Shown here: positions 20,230 through 26,897 of the stretch, piece by piece | Numbering within the stretch: the first letter of the stretch is position 1 | Layout of the letters: every line of letters begins with the position of its first letter | DNA from: Streptomyces violaceusniger | GTDB taxonomy: Bacteria > Actinomycetota > Actinomycetes > Streptomycetales > Streptomycetaceae | Direction: 5' to 3' | Length of the DNA: 64,000 nucleotides | Assembly (NCBI GenBank): GCA_005405945.1 | Contig: BJHW01000001.1 | Location: forward strand, 4,340,001 to 4,404,000 | Translations under genes and position numbers: made by a program | Notes under the pieces: generated by a model | Told to the model about the DNA's origin: nothing | The model's database searches: none | Seen by the model: only the letters and a program-made list of their open reading frames with translations

Positions 20230-20268
20230 TCAGCGCGGCCCGCTAAGCAGAAGGCGTACGGCACGCAT
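20230..20268 (-). CDS. leuS leader peptide, 12 residues
   Basis: Reads ATG then MRAVRLLLSGPR and TGA. Codons 6-8 are CTT, CTG and CTT; CTT is a rare leucine codon in Streptomyces, which would sharpen ribosome stalling when leucyl-tRNA is scarce. The ATG is six bases from a TAACCT -10 box, so the transcript is probably leaderless. The stop codon falls inside a segment that pairs with sequence just before the terminator. The function is inferred from layout. Confidence 0.65.
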   Translation of the reverse strand: MRAVRLLLSGPR

Positions 20269-20337
20269 GGAGCCAGGTTACCGCAGGGCACCGACGGGCC
20301 GCACGGAGGTGGTGGCCCTCGTCACGTGACACGAAAG

Positions 20338-20363
20338 ACGGGCCGCCCTTACGGACGGCCCGC
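20338..20363 (-). terminator. Terminator after tRNA-Ala copy 1
   Basis: CGGGCCG and CGGCCCG arms surround a short loop about 10 bases after the tRNA 3' end, followed on the minus strand by TCTTTC. Confidence 0.6.
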
Positions 20364-20373
20364 CTCCTTGATG

Positions 20374-20446
20374 TGGAGCTAAGGAGAATTGAACTCCTGA
20401 CCTCCTGCATGCCATGCAGGCGCTCTACCAACTGAGCTATAGCCCC
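20374..20446 (-). tRNA. tRNA-Ala (anticodon GGC), copy 1
   Basis: The 73-base minus-strand sequence starts GGGGCTATAGCTCAGTTGG, has an anticodon arm with loop ATGGCAT (anticodon GGC), a T arm with GTTCAATTC and an acceptor 3' strand TAGCTCC plus A. CCA is not encoded. It is identical to the copy at 22439-22511. A possible -10 box TAATGT lies about 38 bases upstream. Confidence 0.95.
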
Positions 20447-20576
20447 AGGTCTTGCCCCGCCCGGTTTCCCCGGCGGCGACGCCTACATTACACGGATGCC
20501 CCGGCCTTCCGCCAAATCGATTGACCGGAGGCCGGAGCAGATCCCCGTTACGCCGTCGCGAACGAATAGAAACGCT

Positions 20577-20780
20577 TCAGCGTGCAGTGCTCGTCGAGGA
20601 GCCGGCCGTAGATCGGCTCCCTTCGAGCTCACGGTAGGTCTCGATGGGATCACCCCTGATGATCAGCGCCCGCGCGCACTCCGCACACCAGTACTGGTAG
20701 TCGGAGTTGAGCGGCTCCATGTCGCGGACGATCGGTGTGCCGGTGCCGCACCAGTCGCACTTCCGGCTGTGGGCTCCCAT
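20577..20780 (-). CDS. Small zinc-ribbon-like protein, 67 residues
   Basis: The protein has two CxxC pairs, CDWCGTG near residue 8 and WCAECARAL near residue 32, as expected for a zinc ribbon or treble clef. No family name is recognised. The ATG at 20780 is only five bases after the stop of the neighbouring zinc-ribbon gene, so the two form an operon. They sit in the variable islet between the two tRNA-Ala genes. Confidence 0.65.
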   Translation of the reverse strand: MGAHSRKCDWCGTGTPIVRDMEPLNSDYQYWCAECARALIIRGDPIETYRELEGSRSTAGSSTSTAR

Positions 20781-20785
20781 CTCAC

Positions 20786-20944
20786 TCAGCTCCAGCTATG
20801 GCCGCAGGCCGTACACACGTAGGAAACACCGCCGTTGTCGCCGAGGACCTGTGCCACGTGTCCGGAGCCGCAGGACGGGCACACGATGCCCGCTCGTGCC
20901 CTGCGGGACGGGTCCTCGATCGCATCGAGGATGCTGGTCCGCAT
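20786..20944 (-). CDS. Small zinc-ribbon protein, 52 residues
   Basis: Starts MRTSILDAIEDPSRRARAG and carries CPSCGSGH and CTACGHSW, a four-cysteine zinc ribbon at the C-terminus. GGGGAGG plus AGGTGGG precede the ATG at 20944; the frame is open to 21007. It is the first gene of a two-gene operon with the 67-residue protein. The function is unknown. Confidence 0.65.
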   Translation of the reverse strand: MRTSILDAIEDPSRRARAGIVCPSCGSGHVAQVLGDNGGVSYVCTACGHSWS

Positions 20945-21022
20945 CCCACCTGCCCTCCCCATCGGATGTGTCGGCCCCATCCCCCTCCGGCCGTCCGATT
21001 CTGCCACGGGACGACGCGCAGG

Positions 21023-21583
21023 TCAGCGGAGATGCCCCACTCGTCTCACCAGACTCATCAGTGCTCCGCACAGCGCGGCCCCGGCCAAGGCGACGCAGGT
21101 CACCCACAGGGCGTCCGCGGAGGCACCCGCACTGGGCACCGTATCGTCCGCCGCGCCCAGGAACACCGCCCCGAAGACCGCGACGTCGATGAGCAGGCCG
21201 AGTTGAGCCGCCGTCACCAGCACCCCGCTGGCGTCCGCCGCGTCCTGCTGCCTTACGGTCGCCAACGTCCGCGTGAGCAGGGGACTGTAGGCCAGCGAGA
21301 GCCCCGCGCCGGACGCCGTAAGGGCGACGAGGAGCCATGGGCCGCCGTCCGTGCCGTCGCGCAGGGCCAGACCGGCCCCGGCGAACGAGACGGCCGCCAG
21401 CAGGAATCCGCCCGGGACGGTGGCGGCGTGCCAGCGGGCGGGCAGCCGCTGCCAGTTGAGGCCCACCACGCCGAACGCGACGGCCGTGGCGAAGAGCGCC
21501 ACGAGGACCGCGCTCAGCCCCAGCACGATCCAGCACCACAGCGGCCAGCCCCGCTCCCGCCCAAGCACCAGAGGCACCGTCAC
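21023..21583 (-). pseudogene. C-terminal fragment of an MFS drug:H+ antiporter (DHA2/EmrB type)
   Basis: The 186 residues correspond to about the last 40% of a 14-helix exporter. PLVLGRERGWPLW and LAYSPLLTRTLATVRQQDAADASGV are typical of DHA2 proteins, and six hydrophobic helices can be seen. The N-terminal half is absent; the homology stops next to a hairpin at 21594-21627. The remaining frame is undamaged, so the truncation may be recent. It cannot be a functional exporter. Confidence 0.75.
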
Positions 21584-21593
21584 CTTCTCGGCC

Positions 21594-21627
21594 GTGAGTG
21601 GCTGAGCTTGCGTGCTCAGCCGCTCAC
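21594..21627. repeat. Long inverted repeat, possible IS200/IS605-type end hairpin
   Basis: GTGAGTGGCTGAGC and GCTCAGCCGCTCAC form 14-base arms with one mismatch around a six-base loop. It lies between the MFS fragment and the 3' end of a TnpB remnant, which is where the right-end hairpin of an IS200/IS605 element would be. Confidence 0.5.
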
Positions 21628-21699
21628 GCCTCGTCGCGCTCCCGACTACCCCCTACGACAGGACGGTCACGGGTCGCATCCACCCAACCCCAGCGGTCG

Positions 21700-21900
21700 T
21701 CAGCGGGAGGGTGCGGGTGCGGTGACAAACACCCACGCCGAGCGTGCGCGATCGCGCACGTTGACCCCGGCGACGACATCAGCGAGGCCAGGGGGCACCT
21801 CCCAGCGGTAGCTGAGGGAGAGCCCGCACCGACGACAGCGAAAACGGTCCCGGCCCAACCGGTTGGCCCGCTCGGTATGCCCACAGGTGGCCGTGCGGAC
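21700..21900 (-). mobile_element. Remnant of a TnpB-type (IS200/IS605 OrfB) protein, C-terminus only
   Basis: On the minus strand, CGHTERANRLGRDRFRCRRCG followed by LADVVAGVNVRDRARSAW matches the zinc-ribbon and final RuvC segment of TnpB proteins. The N-terminal part is missing and the first cysteine pair is degenerate. A 12-residue insert (LSLSYRWEVPPG) between these two motifs is encoded by a repeat that also occurs at 32191-32221. The element cannot be active. Confidence 0.55.
21791..21821. repeat. 31-bp REP-like repeat, copy 1
   Basis: Begins GGGGGCACCTCCCAGCGGTA and contains the CCCAGC/GCTGGG-type hairpin arms. It matches 30 of 31 bases of the reverse complement of 32191-32221. Copy 1 lies inside the TnpB remnant reading frame. 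Confidence 0.7.
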
Positions 21901-21979
21901 TCTCCACACCCGCGGGAATCGAGAAACAGGAGGCGGCTCCTGCCCAGCGGGAACGCCAAGCCAACCTCGCCAAAACCAG

Positions 21980-22416
21980 ATGCCCCTCGACGAGGAGCTG
22001 CCGCTCCTGGTGGCCACGTTGCGCGGCGGGTACGGACGCCATGTGGACGAGCCGGCCTGGGAGGGCTTCATCGCCCGGCTGCTGGAGGCCAGCGACGACT
22101 TCGCCCGGCTGTGGCGGAGCGGGGACGTGGCGCCGCCGGGCTCCCGGATCAAGGTGGTGCGGCACGCCTCGGTCGGCGAGATCCGGCTGACCTCGACCTC
22201 GATGCGGGTCAGCGGGGTGCCGGAGACCCGGATCGTGGTCTACACCCCTGCGACGAGGAGAGTCGCGACCATGTGCGGCGGGTGCGCGACCTCCACGACC
22301 CGCTGATCGGCTGCACGATGCACGCCAAGCCGCTCTCCGTACTGCGGGAGGAAAGAGCCGCGGTGAGGACACGGGCCGGAAGTGGGGCGGAAAGCAGCGA
22401 TCCCGCCTCCCCGTGA
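21980..22416 (+). pseudogene. C-terminal fragment of a MmyB-type transcriptional regulator
   Basis: VDEPAWEGFIARLLEASDDF, VAPPGSRIKVVRHASVGEIR and TSTSMRVSGVPETRIVVYTP are typical of the ligand-binding domain of XRE regulators of the MmyB type. The helix-turn-helix half is missing. After the codons for VVYTP the frame shifts by one base near 22245-22248, continuing as CDEESRDHVRRVRDLHDP; one added C restores it. Divergent MmyB regulator/transporter pairs are common in Streptomyces, and the neighbouring MFS fragment fits such a pair. Confidence 0.65.
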
Positions 22417-22429
22417 GGGAGGCGGGATC
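22399..22429 (-). terminator. Terminator after tRNA-Ala copy 2
   Basis: GATCCCGCCTCCC and GGGAGGCGGGATC form a 13-bp stem with a five-base loop, 10 bases after the tRNA 3' end. Confidence 0.75.
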
Positions 22430-22438
22430 CCGGTCCTG

Positions 22439-22511
22439 TGGAGCTAAGGAGAATTGAACTCCTGACCTCCTGCATGCCATGCAGGCGCTCTACCAACTGA
22501 GCTATAGCCCC
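22439..22511 (-). tRNA. tRNA-Ala (anticodon GGC), copy 2
   Basis: Identical in all 73 bases to the gene at 20374-20446, in the same orientation, while the flanks differ completely. TATGCT about 43 bases upstream is a possible -10 box. The two copies bound a 2-kb islet of decayed genes. Confidence 0.95.
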
Positions 22512-22583
22512 GCTGCTCTCCGCGCCGGAGCGCTTCGAACGAGAAGGAGCATAGCCGGTGACCTGCCGGAAAAGGAAATCCGC

Positions 22584-23237
22584 TCAGTCGTCGTCGCCGA
22601 GCACCGGCTCGGGCAGCGATCCGGCGTTGTGCTCCAGGAGCCGCCAGCCCCGCGCGCCCTCGCCCAGAACGGACCAGCAGCAGTTGGACAGGCCGCCCAG
22701 CGCCTCCCAGGTCCGGGGCTCCAGACCGAGCAGCCGGCCGATGGTGGTGCGGATCGTGCCGCCGTGGCTGACCACCACGAGCGTGCCGTCGTCCGGCAGC
22801 TTGTCGGCGCTCTCGAGCACCACCGGCGCCGCCCGGTCGGCGACCTCGGTCTCCAGCTCACCGCCGCCGCGCCGGATCGGCTCCCCGCGCTTCCACGCGG
22901 CGTACTCCCCGCCGAAGCGCTCGATGATCTCCTCGTGGGTCAGCCCCTGCCACTTGCCCGCGTAGGTCTCCCGCAGGCCCGCGTCATGCGCGACCGACAG
23001 ACCCGTGACGGCGGACAGCTCGGCGGCCGTGGCCGCCGCCCGCTTCAGATCGGAGGCGATGATCGCGTCCGGCTTCAGGGCGGCCAGCAGCCGGGCCGCG
23101 CGGTGCGCCTGCGCGACACCGGTGTCGGTCAGCTCGATGTCCAGGGAGCCCTGGAAACGGCGCTCTATGTTCCAGGCCGTCTGGCCGTGGCGCCACAGGA
23201 CGATGCGGCGGCCACAGGCGCCTTGGGTGCCGTTCAG
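22584..23237 (-). CDS. Histidine phosphatase family protein (phosphoglycerate mutase-like)
   Basis: The 217-residue protein has the catalytic RHG motif (IVLWRHGQT), IIASDLKRAAATA, LRETYAGKWQGLT and the second catalytic histidine in VVVSHGGTIR. In other streptomycetes this gene follows rsfS. No ATG, GTG or TTG lies at the expected start. The frame begins after a stop codon and the only suitable codon is CTG at 23237, which overlaps the rsfS stop as CTGA, the position usually held by ATGA or GTGA. The substrate is unknown. Confidence 0.85.
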   Translation of the reverse strand: MNGTQGACGRRIVLWRHGQTAWNIERRFQGSLDIELTDTGVAQAHRAARLLAALKPDAIIASDLKRAAATAAELSAVTGLSVAHDAGLRETYAGKWQGLTHEEIIERFGGEYAAWKRGEPIRRGGGELETEVADRAAPVVLESADKLPDDGTLVVVSHGGTIRTTIGRLLGLEPRTWEALGGLSNCCWSVLGEGARGWRLLEHNAGSLPEPVLGDDD

Positions 23238-23674
23238 CTCAGCTCACCGCCCACGCCGCCGTCCGGGCCTTGCGCCTGCGCGTACTCCTGCGCCTTGCCG
23301 CGGGTGGCCTCGGCGTCGGCCGGGAGCTCCAGCTGCGGGCAGTCCTTCCAGAGCCGCTCCAGGGCGTAGAACACCCGCTCCTCGCTGTGCTGGACGTGCA
23401 CCACGATGTCCACGTAGTCCAGCAGCACCCAGCGGGCCTCGCGGTCGCCCTCGCGACGCACCGGCTTGGCGCCCAGGTCCTTGTTCAGCCGCTCCTCGAT
23501 CTCGTCGACGATCGACTTGACCTGGCGGTCATTGGGCGCCGAGGCCAGCAGGAAGGCGTCGGTGATGGAGAGCACATCGCTGACGTCGTACGCGATGATG
23601 TCGTGCGCGAGCTTGTCGGCGGCCGCCTGGGCGGCGGCGTTGATGAGCTCGAGGGAGCGGTCCGTGGCGGTCAC
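23234..23674 (-). CDS. rsfS: Ribosomal silencing factor RsfS
   Basis: Binds ribosomal protein L14 and blocks subunit joining in stationary phase or starvation. The 146-residue protein has the family core KLAHDIIAYDVSDVLSITDAF, the APNDRQVKSIVDEIEE stretch and WVLLDYVDIVVHVQ, followed by FYALERLWKDCP. GTG 23674 gives the usual VTATDRSLELI start. It follows nadD and the LCP-like gene on the same strand, the usual actinobacterial order. Its stop codon overlaps the start of the phosphatase gene. Confidence 0.95.
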   Translation of the reverse strand: MTATDRSLELINAAAQAAADKLAHDIIAYDVSDVLSITDAFLLASAPNDRQVKSIVDEIEERLNKDLGAKPVRREGDREARWVLLDYVDIVVHVQHSEERVFYALERLWKDCPQLELPADAEATRGKAQEYAQAQGPDGGVGGELS

Positions 23675-23815
23675 AGGCAAGGCTTTCGGTCGGTGGTACC
23701 TCGAAGGTCTGGCTCCCCCTAGGGTCTCACGGCCCACCGTCACGCCGGGCGGCCGAGGAACGACCGCCCGGAGTGCCCGGGGAGAACGCCGGGAGTACCC
23801 CGGGCCAACGCCCGG

Positions 23816-23840
23816 GGCGCCCTGGGTACCCCAGGGCGCC
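23816..23840. terminator. Perfect hairpin between the LCP-like gene and rsfS
   Basis: GGCGCCCTGGG and CCCAGGGCGCC are perfect 11-base arms with a three-base loop. It could partly separate transcription of rsfS from the upstream gene. Confidence 0.55.
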
Positions 23841-23858
23841 TGCGGCCGGGCAGCCGCC

Positions 23859-25655
23859 TCAGCCCGTGGCGTCGTAGTCCGGGCCGAGGAGGACCGTGAT
23901 GTCCGCGTTGGCCGCGCCCTTGCCCTTCCGTACCGCCGTCTCCGGCAGCCCGAGCGTCTTGGCGACCTCCTTGGCCTGGCCCGCCTGGGCGGCGTCCGCA
24001 TAGGTCACCCGCGAGGCCGACTGCGCATCGCCGCCCTCGGCGGCCGTGACGACCGTAAAGCCGCCGTTGACCAGCGCCACCCGCGCGGCGCTCGACGCGC
24101 CCTTGGGGCCTCCGGCGTTGGTCACGCTGACCCGGGGCGCGGTGTTCTTGTCGGAGTTCTTGACCGTGCCGCCCAGGATGTCCTTGACCACGTGGTCGGT
24201 CGCCTGGCTGCTGAGCGTCCCGTCCGGCTGGACCGGCAGCATCGCGGTGTCGTACGCGCCGCTCTTGGCCTGTCCGGCCAGCTTCGCCAGCGACGCGCCC
24301 AGCTGCTGCTCGGACAGCGACGGGTCGGGGATCTGGGCCAGCGACTCCACGGTGCTGGTGGCGCCCTTCGCATCGCTGGAGAGCTTCTTCAGGGCCGCGT
24401 GCATGACCTGTCCGAACCGCGCGAGCTGCTCGGACTGTGCCTCGCCGGGCGCGCGGTAGGTGGCGTACGCCACGGCCGCCTGGCCGCTCACGATCTGGTC
24501 CTTGCCCCGCTTGACCAGGGGGTCCTCGCCCTTCTGGGGACTGGGGACGGTCGCGTCGGTGTCGAGGGTGATCCCGCCGACCAGCTCGACGAGGTTCTCC
24601 AGATACGGCGTGTCCAGCCGCCAGGTGCCCTGGATCTTCGACCCCAGCAGGGTGCTGAGGGCGTCCCGCGTGGAGTCGGAGCCCTCGTCGGTCACGGACT
24701 TGCCGAGCGTGGTGGAGGCGCCGTCCTCGGTGGCGACGGCCAGCGAGTTCGGCAGCAGGACGGTGGTGCCCTTCTTGGTGGTCTCGTTGTCCACCAGCAG
24801 GGCCGTGGAGGTGCGGCCGCCCTTGGTCTCGCGCAGATGGACGACGATCACATCGCGCTTCTGCGGACCGCCCGCGGCCGCCTGGTCCTGGGCGTCGTCG
24901 GACAGCCCCGGGAGCTTGCCCGCGTACCAGAGGTAACCGACCCCGCCCGCCGCGGCGAGTACCAGGACCACGACGAGCGCGACGAGGCGGTTGCGGCCCT
25001 TGCGGCGGCGTTCGTCACGGCGCTCGGAACGGGTCTCGGCGAACTTCAGCCAGTCGATGACGTCGTCGGATTCCTCGTCCTGCTCCTCGACGAAGGAGAA
25101 CTGCTCGGTGCGGTACTCCTGCTGATCGGCGTCCCCGGGGCGCTTCCGCTCCGCGGACCGGGGACCGGCGGAACGGGGCTCCTCGGCCGGAGGCGTCTCG
25201 GACCCGGGGCGCAGCTGCTCCGGGCTCAGCTCCTCGTAGGGGTTGGGCTCGGGGCTGGGCTCCTCGCGCTGCGGGGGGACGGTCGGGGCGGCGGCCGCCT
25301 GCGGGTAGCCGTGGCCGTAACCCTGCGGTGGCTGCTGTTGGTACTGGTGCTGGTGCTGCTGGTGCTGCTGGGGCTGAACGTACGGGTCGTAGTTCTGCGT
25401 CTGGGTGTGCTGCTGCTGGGGCTGCTGGTACTGGTGATGCTGCGGCTGGCCGTAGGGGTCGTAGCCGTACCCGTCGTGTTGCTGCTGTTGCTCCCCGTAC
25501 TGCGCCTGCTGCTGCGCGTACGGGTCGTAACCCTGCTGCTGTTCCGCCTGCGGCTGGTAAACCGGACGCCCATAGGCGTCATAGCCGTAGATCTGCGGCT
25601 CCTGGCCATACGGGTCCTGTGCGTACGGGTCGTACGGATCCTGCCGGTCGTTCAC
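23859..25655 (-). CDS. LCP-like (LytR-CpsA-Psr) membrane protein with Q/Y-rich tail and LytR C-terminal domain
   Basis: LCP proteins attach teichoic acids or other glycopolymers to the wall. The 598-residue protein has a cytoplasmic N-terminus of about 180 residues rich in Gln, Tyr, Pro and Gly, an acidic stretch, a transmembrane helix near residue 235 (LVALVVVLVLAAAGGVGYL), an LCP-like region and a LytR_C-like C-terminus (SVTNAGG...VALVNGGFTVV). The usual arginine motif of LCP enzymes (PRD) is replaced by LPNSL, so catalysis is doubtful. AAGGGG precedes GTG 25655, 10 bases after nadD. Orthologues near mre genes have been linked to spore-wall synthesis, from memory. Confidence 0.8.
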   Translation of the reverse strand: MNDRQDPYDPYAQDPYGQEPQIYGYDAYGRPVYQPQAEQQQGYDPYAQQQAQYGEQQQQHDGYGYDPYGQPQHHQYQQPQQQHTQTQNYDPYVQPQQHQQHQHQYQQQPPQGYGHGYPQAAAAPTVPPQREEPSPEPNPYEELSPEQLRPGSETPPAEEPRSAGPRSAERKRPGDADQQEYRTEQFSFVEEQDEESDDVIDWLKFAETRSERRDERRRKGRNRLVALVVVLVLAAAGGVGYLWYAGKLPGLSDDAQDQAAAGGPQKRDVIVVHLRETKGGRTSTALLVDNETTKKGTTVLLPNSLAVATEDGASTTLGKSVTDEGSDSTRDALSTLLGSKIQGTWRLDTPYLENLVELVGGITLDTDATVPSPQKGEDPLVKRGKDQIVSGQAAVAYATYRAPGEAQSEQLARFGQVMHAALKKLSSDAKGATSTVESLAQIPDPSLSEQQLGASLAKLAGQAKSGAYDTAMLPVQPDGTLSSQATDHVVKDILGGTVKNSDKNTAPRVSVTNAGGPKGASSAARVALVNGGFTVVTAAEGGDAQSASRVTYADAAQAGQAKEVAKTLGLPETAVRKGKGAANADITVLLGPDYDATG

Positions 25656-25665
25656 CGGTACCCCT

Positions 25666-26277
25666 TCAGCAGTCGTGCCGGTACAGCTCGCGCTTGTCGA
25701 TGTAGCGCACCACGCCGTCCGGCACCAGGTACCAGACGGGGTCGCCATGAGCGACCCGCGCCCGGCAGTCCGATGACGAGATCGCCAGAGCCGGAACCTC
25801 CACCAGCGACACCCCGCCCTCCGGCAGCCCCGGGTCGGCCAGTATGTGCCCGGGTCTGGTCACCCCGATGAAGTGGGCCAGCGAGAAGAGCTCTTCGGCG
25901 TCGCGCCAGGTGAGGATCTGGGCGAGTGCGTCGGCCCCGGTGATGAAGAACAGATCGGCGTCACCATTGAGCGCGCGCAGTTCCCGGAGCGTGTCGGTGG
26001 TGTAGGTGGGCCCGCCGCGGTCGATGTCGATACGGCTGACCGAGAATTGCGGGTTCGAGGCGGTCGCGATAACCGTCATCAGATAGCGGTCCTCGGCCGG
26101 GGAGACCTTCTTGTGACTCTTCTGCCAGGGTTGCCCGGTCGGCACGAACACCACCTCGTCGAGGTGGAACTGCGAGGCCACCTCGCTCGCCGCGACCAGG
26201 TGGCCGTGGTGGATCGGGTCGAACGTCCCGCCCATCACACCCAGTCGCCGCTTGCCGGACCCTTTCTGCTCTTCCAT
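25666..26277 (-). CDS. nadD: Nicotinate-nucleotide adenylyltransferase
   Basis: Makes NaAD from NaMN and ATP in NAD synthesis. The 203-residue protein has GGTFDPIHHGHLV near its start with the catalytic HxxH/HxGH histidines, PTGQPWQK, FFITGADALAQI and ISSSDCRARV. The start at ATG 26277 gives the standard length; a TAGGGT -10-like box lies eight bases upstream. The LCP-like gene and rsfS follow on the same strand. Confidence 0.95.
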   Translation of the reverse strand: MEEQKGSGKRRLGVMGGTFDPIHHGHLVAASEVASQFHLDEVVFVPTGQPWQKSHKKVSPAEDRYLMTVIATASNPQFSVSRIDIDRGGPTYTTDTLRELRALNGDADLFFITGADALAQILTWRDAEELFSLAHFIGVTRPGHILADPGLPEGGVSLVEVPALAISSSDCRARVAHGDPVWYLVPDGVVRYIDKRELYRHDC

Positions 26278-26336
26278 GCGTGCAGACCCTACTGGGCCCG
26301 GCCCGGAGCCGGGGCCCATAGGGGCAATCGCCCAGG

Positions 26337-26504
26337 TCAGCGGTCCCGGTTGAAGCGCGTGGTGATCCACAGCAGCAGGAAGAGGATCACCAGGGCCGCA
26401 CCGCCGGTCATGAAGGGGCTGATGCTCGGGTGGGTGTCGGTGTGCTCACCGCCCTCGGAGGCGAGCGTGGTCAGGGCGGCATGTGCGGTGCTGAAAGCGG
26501 TCAT
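26337..26504 (-). CDS. Small single-pass membrane protein, 55 residues
   Basis: Reads MTAFSTAHAALTTLASEGG, then a His/Asp/Thr stretch (EHTDTHPS) and one transmembrane helix (GAALVILFLLLWITTRF) ending FNRDR. It has strong Streptomyces codon bias and lies 59 bases before nadD on the same strand. It is too short for most gene finders. The function is unknown. Confidence 0.75.
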   Translation of the reverse strand: MTAFSTAHAALTTLASEGGEHTDTHPSISPFMTGGAALVILFLLLWITTRFNRDR

Positions 26505-26641
26505 CGCGGCAGTACCTATCCGGGTCTAGGCGTCACAACACGTCGGCCACATCGTATGCGAGGCGGTTTTCGGTCCCGATGTCCGTCCTGCTTGCGGCAG
26601 CCCTGCTCGTACCAGCCCTGCTCGCATCCACTCGGTTCAGT

Positions 26642-26794
26642 TCAGTCCTGCTTGTAACCGCGCAGCAGGAACCAGGCGAGCAGGGCGGCGCCCACCACGC
26701 CGACCACGATGACGATGCGCAGCAGCGCTCCCGGGCCGTCGTTGTTGTGGGAGGTGGCGGCGAGGGCTTCGGTGAGGCCAGTCATTTCGGGCAT
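26642..26794 (-). CDS. Small single-pass membrane protein, 50 residues
   Basis: Reads MPEMTGLTEALAATSHNN, then DGPGALLRIVIVVGVVGAAL and a basic end RGYKQD. It has one transmembrane helix and the same plan as the 55-residue protein downstream, suggesting a pair. A TAGCGT -10 box is six bases from the ATG at 26794, a leaderless arrangement. An ATG three codons later is an alternative start. Confidence 0.7.
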   Translation of the reverse strand: MPEMTGLTEALAATSHNNDGPGALLRIVIVVGVVGAALLAWFLLRGYKQD

Positions 26795-26897
26795 GTCTCC
26801 ACGCTAACCCCCAGGCGCTCAGGGCCTAGGCTGGGGGCCGCCGGACGAGGGCCCTGACCGGGCGCCCGGCCGGGCGGGCCATCAATGAGGGGGCGAC

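Larger units (their letters stand above)
20097..20280 (-). promoter_or_regulatory. leuS leader: ribosome-mediated attenuator region
   Basis: From right to left on the minus strand it contains a TAACCT -10 box (20275-20280), a 12-codon leader peptide, a 10-base segment at 20229-20238 complementary to 20189-20198, and a terminator hairpin with a T-tract (20158-20185) 61 bases before the leuS ATG. This is the classical layout of amino-acid attenuation. I did not see a T-box consensus. Confidence 0.7.

Noticed and set aside
20097..20280. T-box riboswitch before leuS
   Set aside because: No T-box consensus or specifier-loop structure was seen, whereas a leucine-rich leader peptide and terminator are present.
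20374..22511. Integrated plasmid or conjugative element using tRNA-Ala
   Set aside because: No integrase, excisionase or replication gene lies between the tRNAs; only remnants are present, so I report a tRNA-flanked islet instead.
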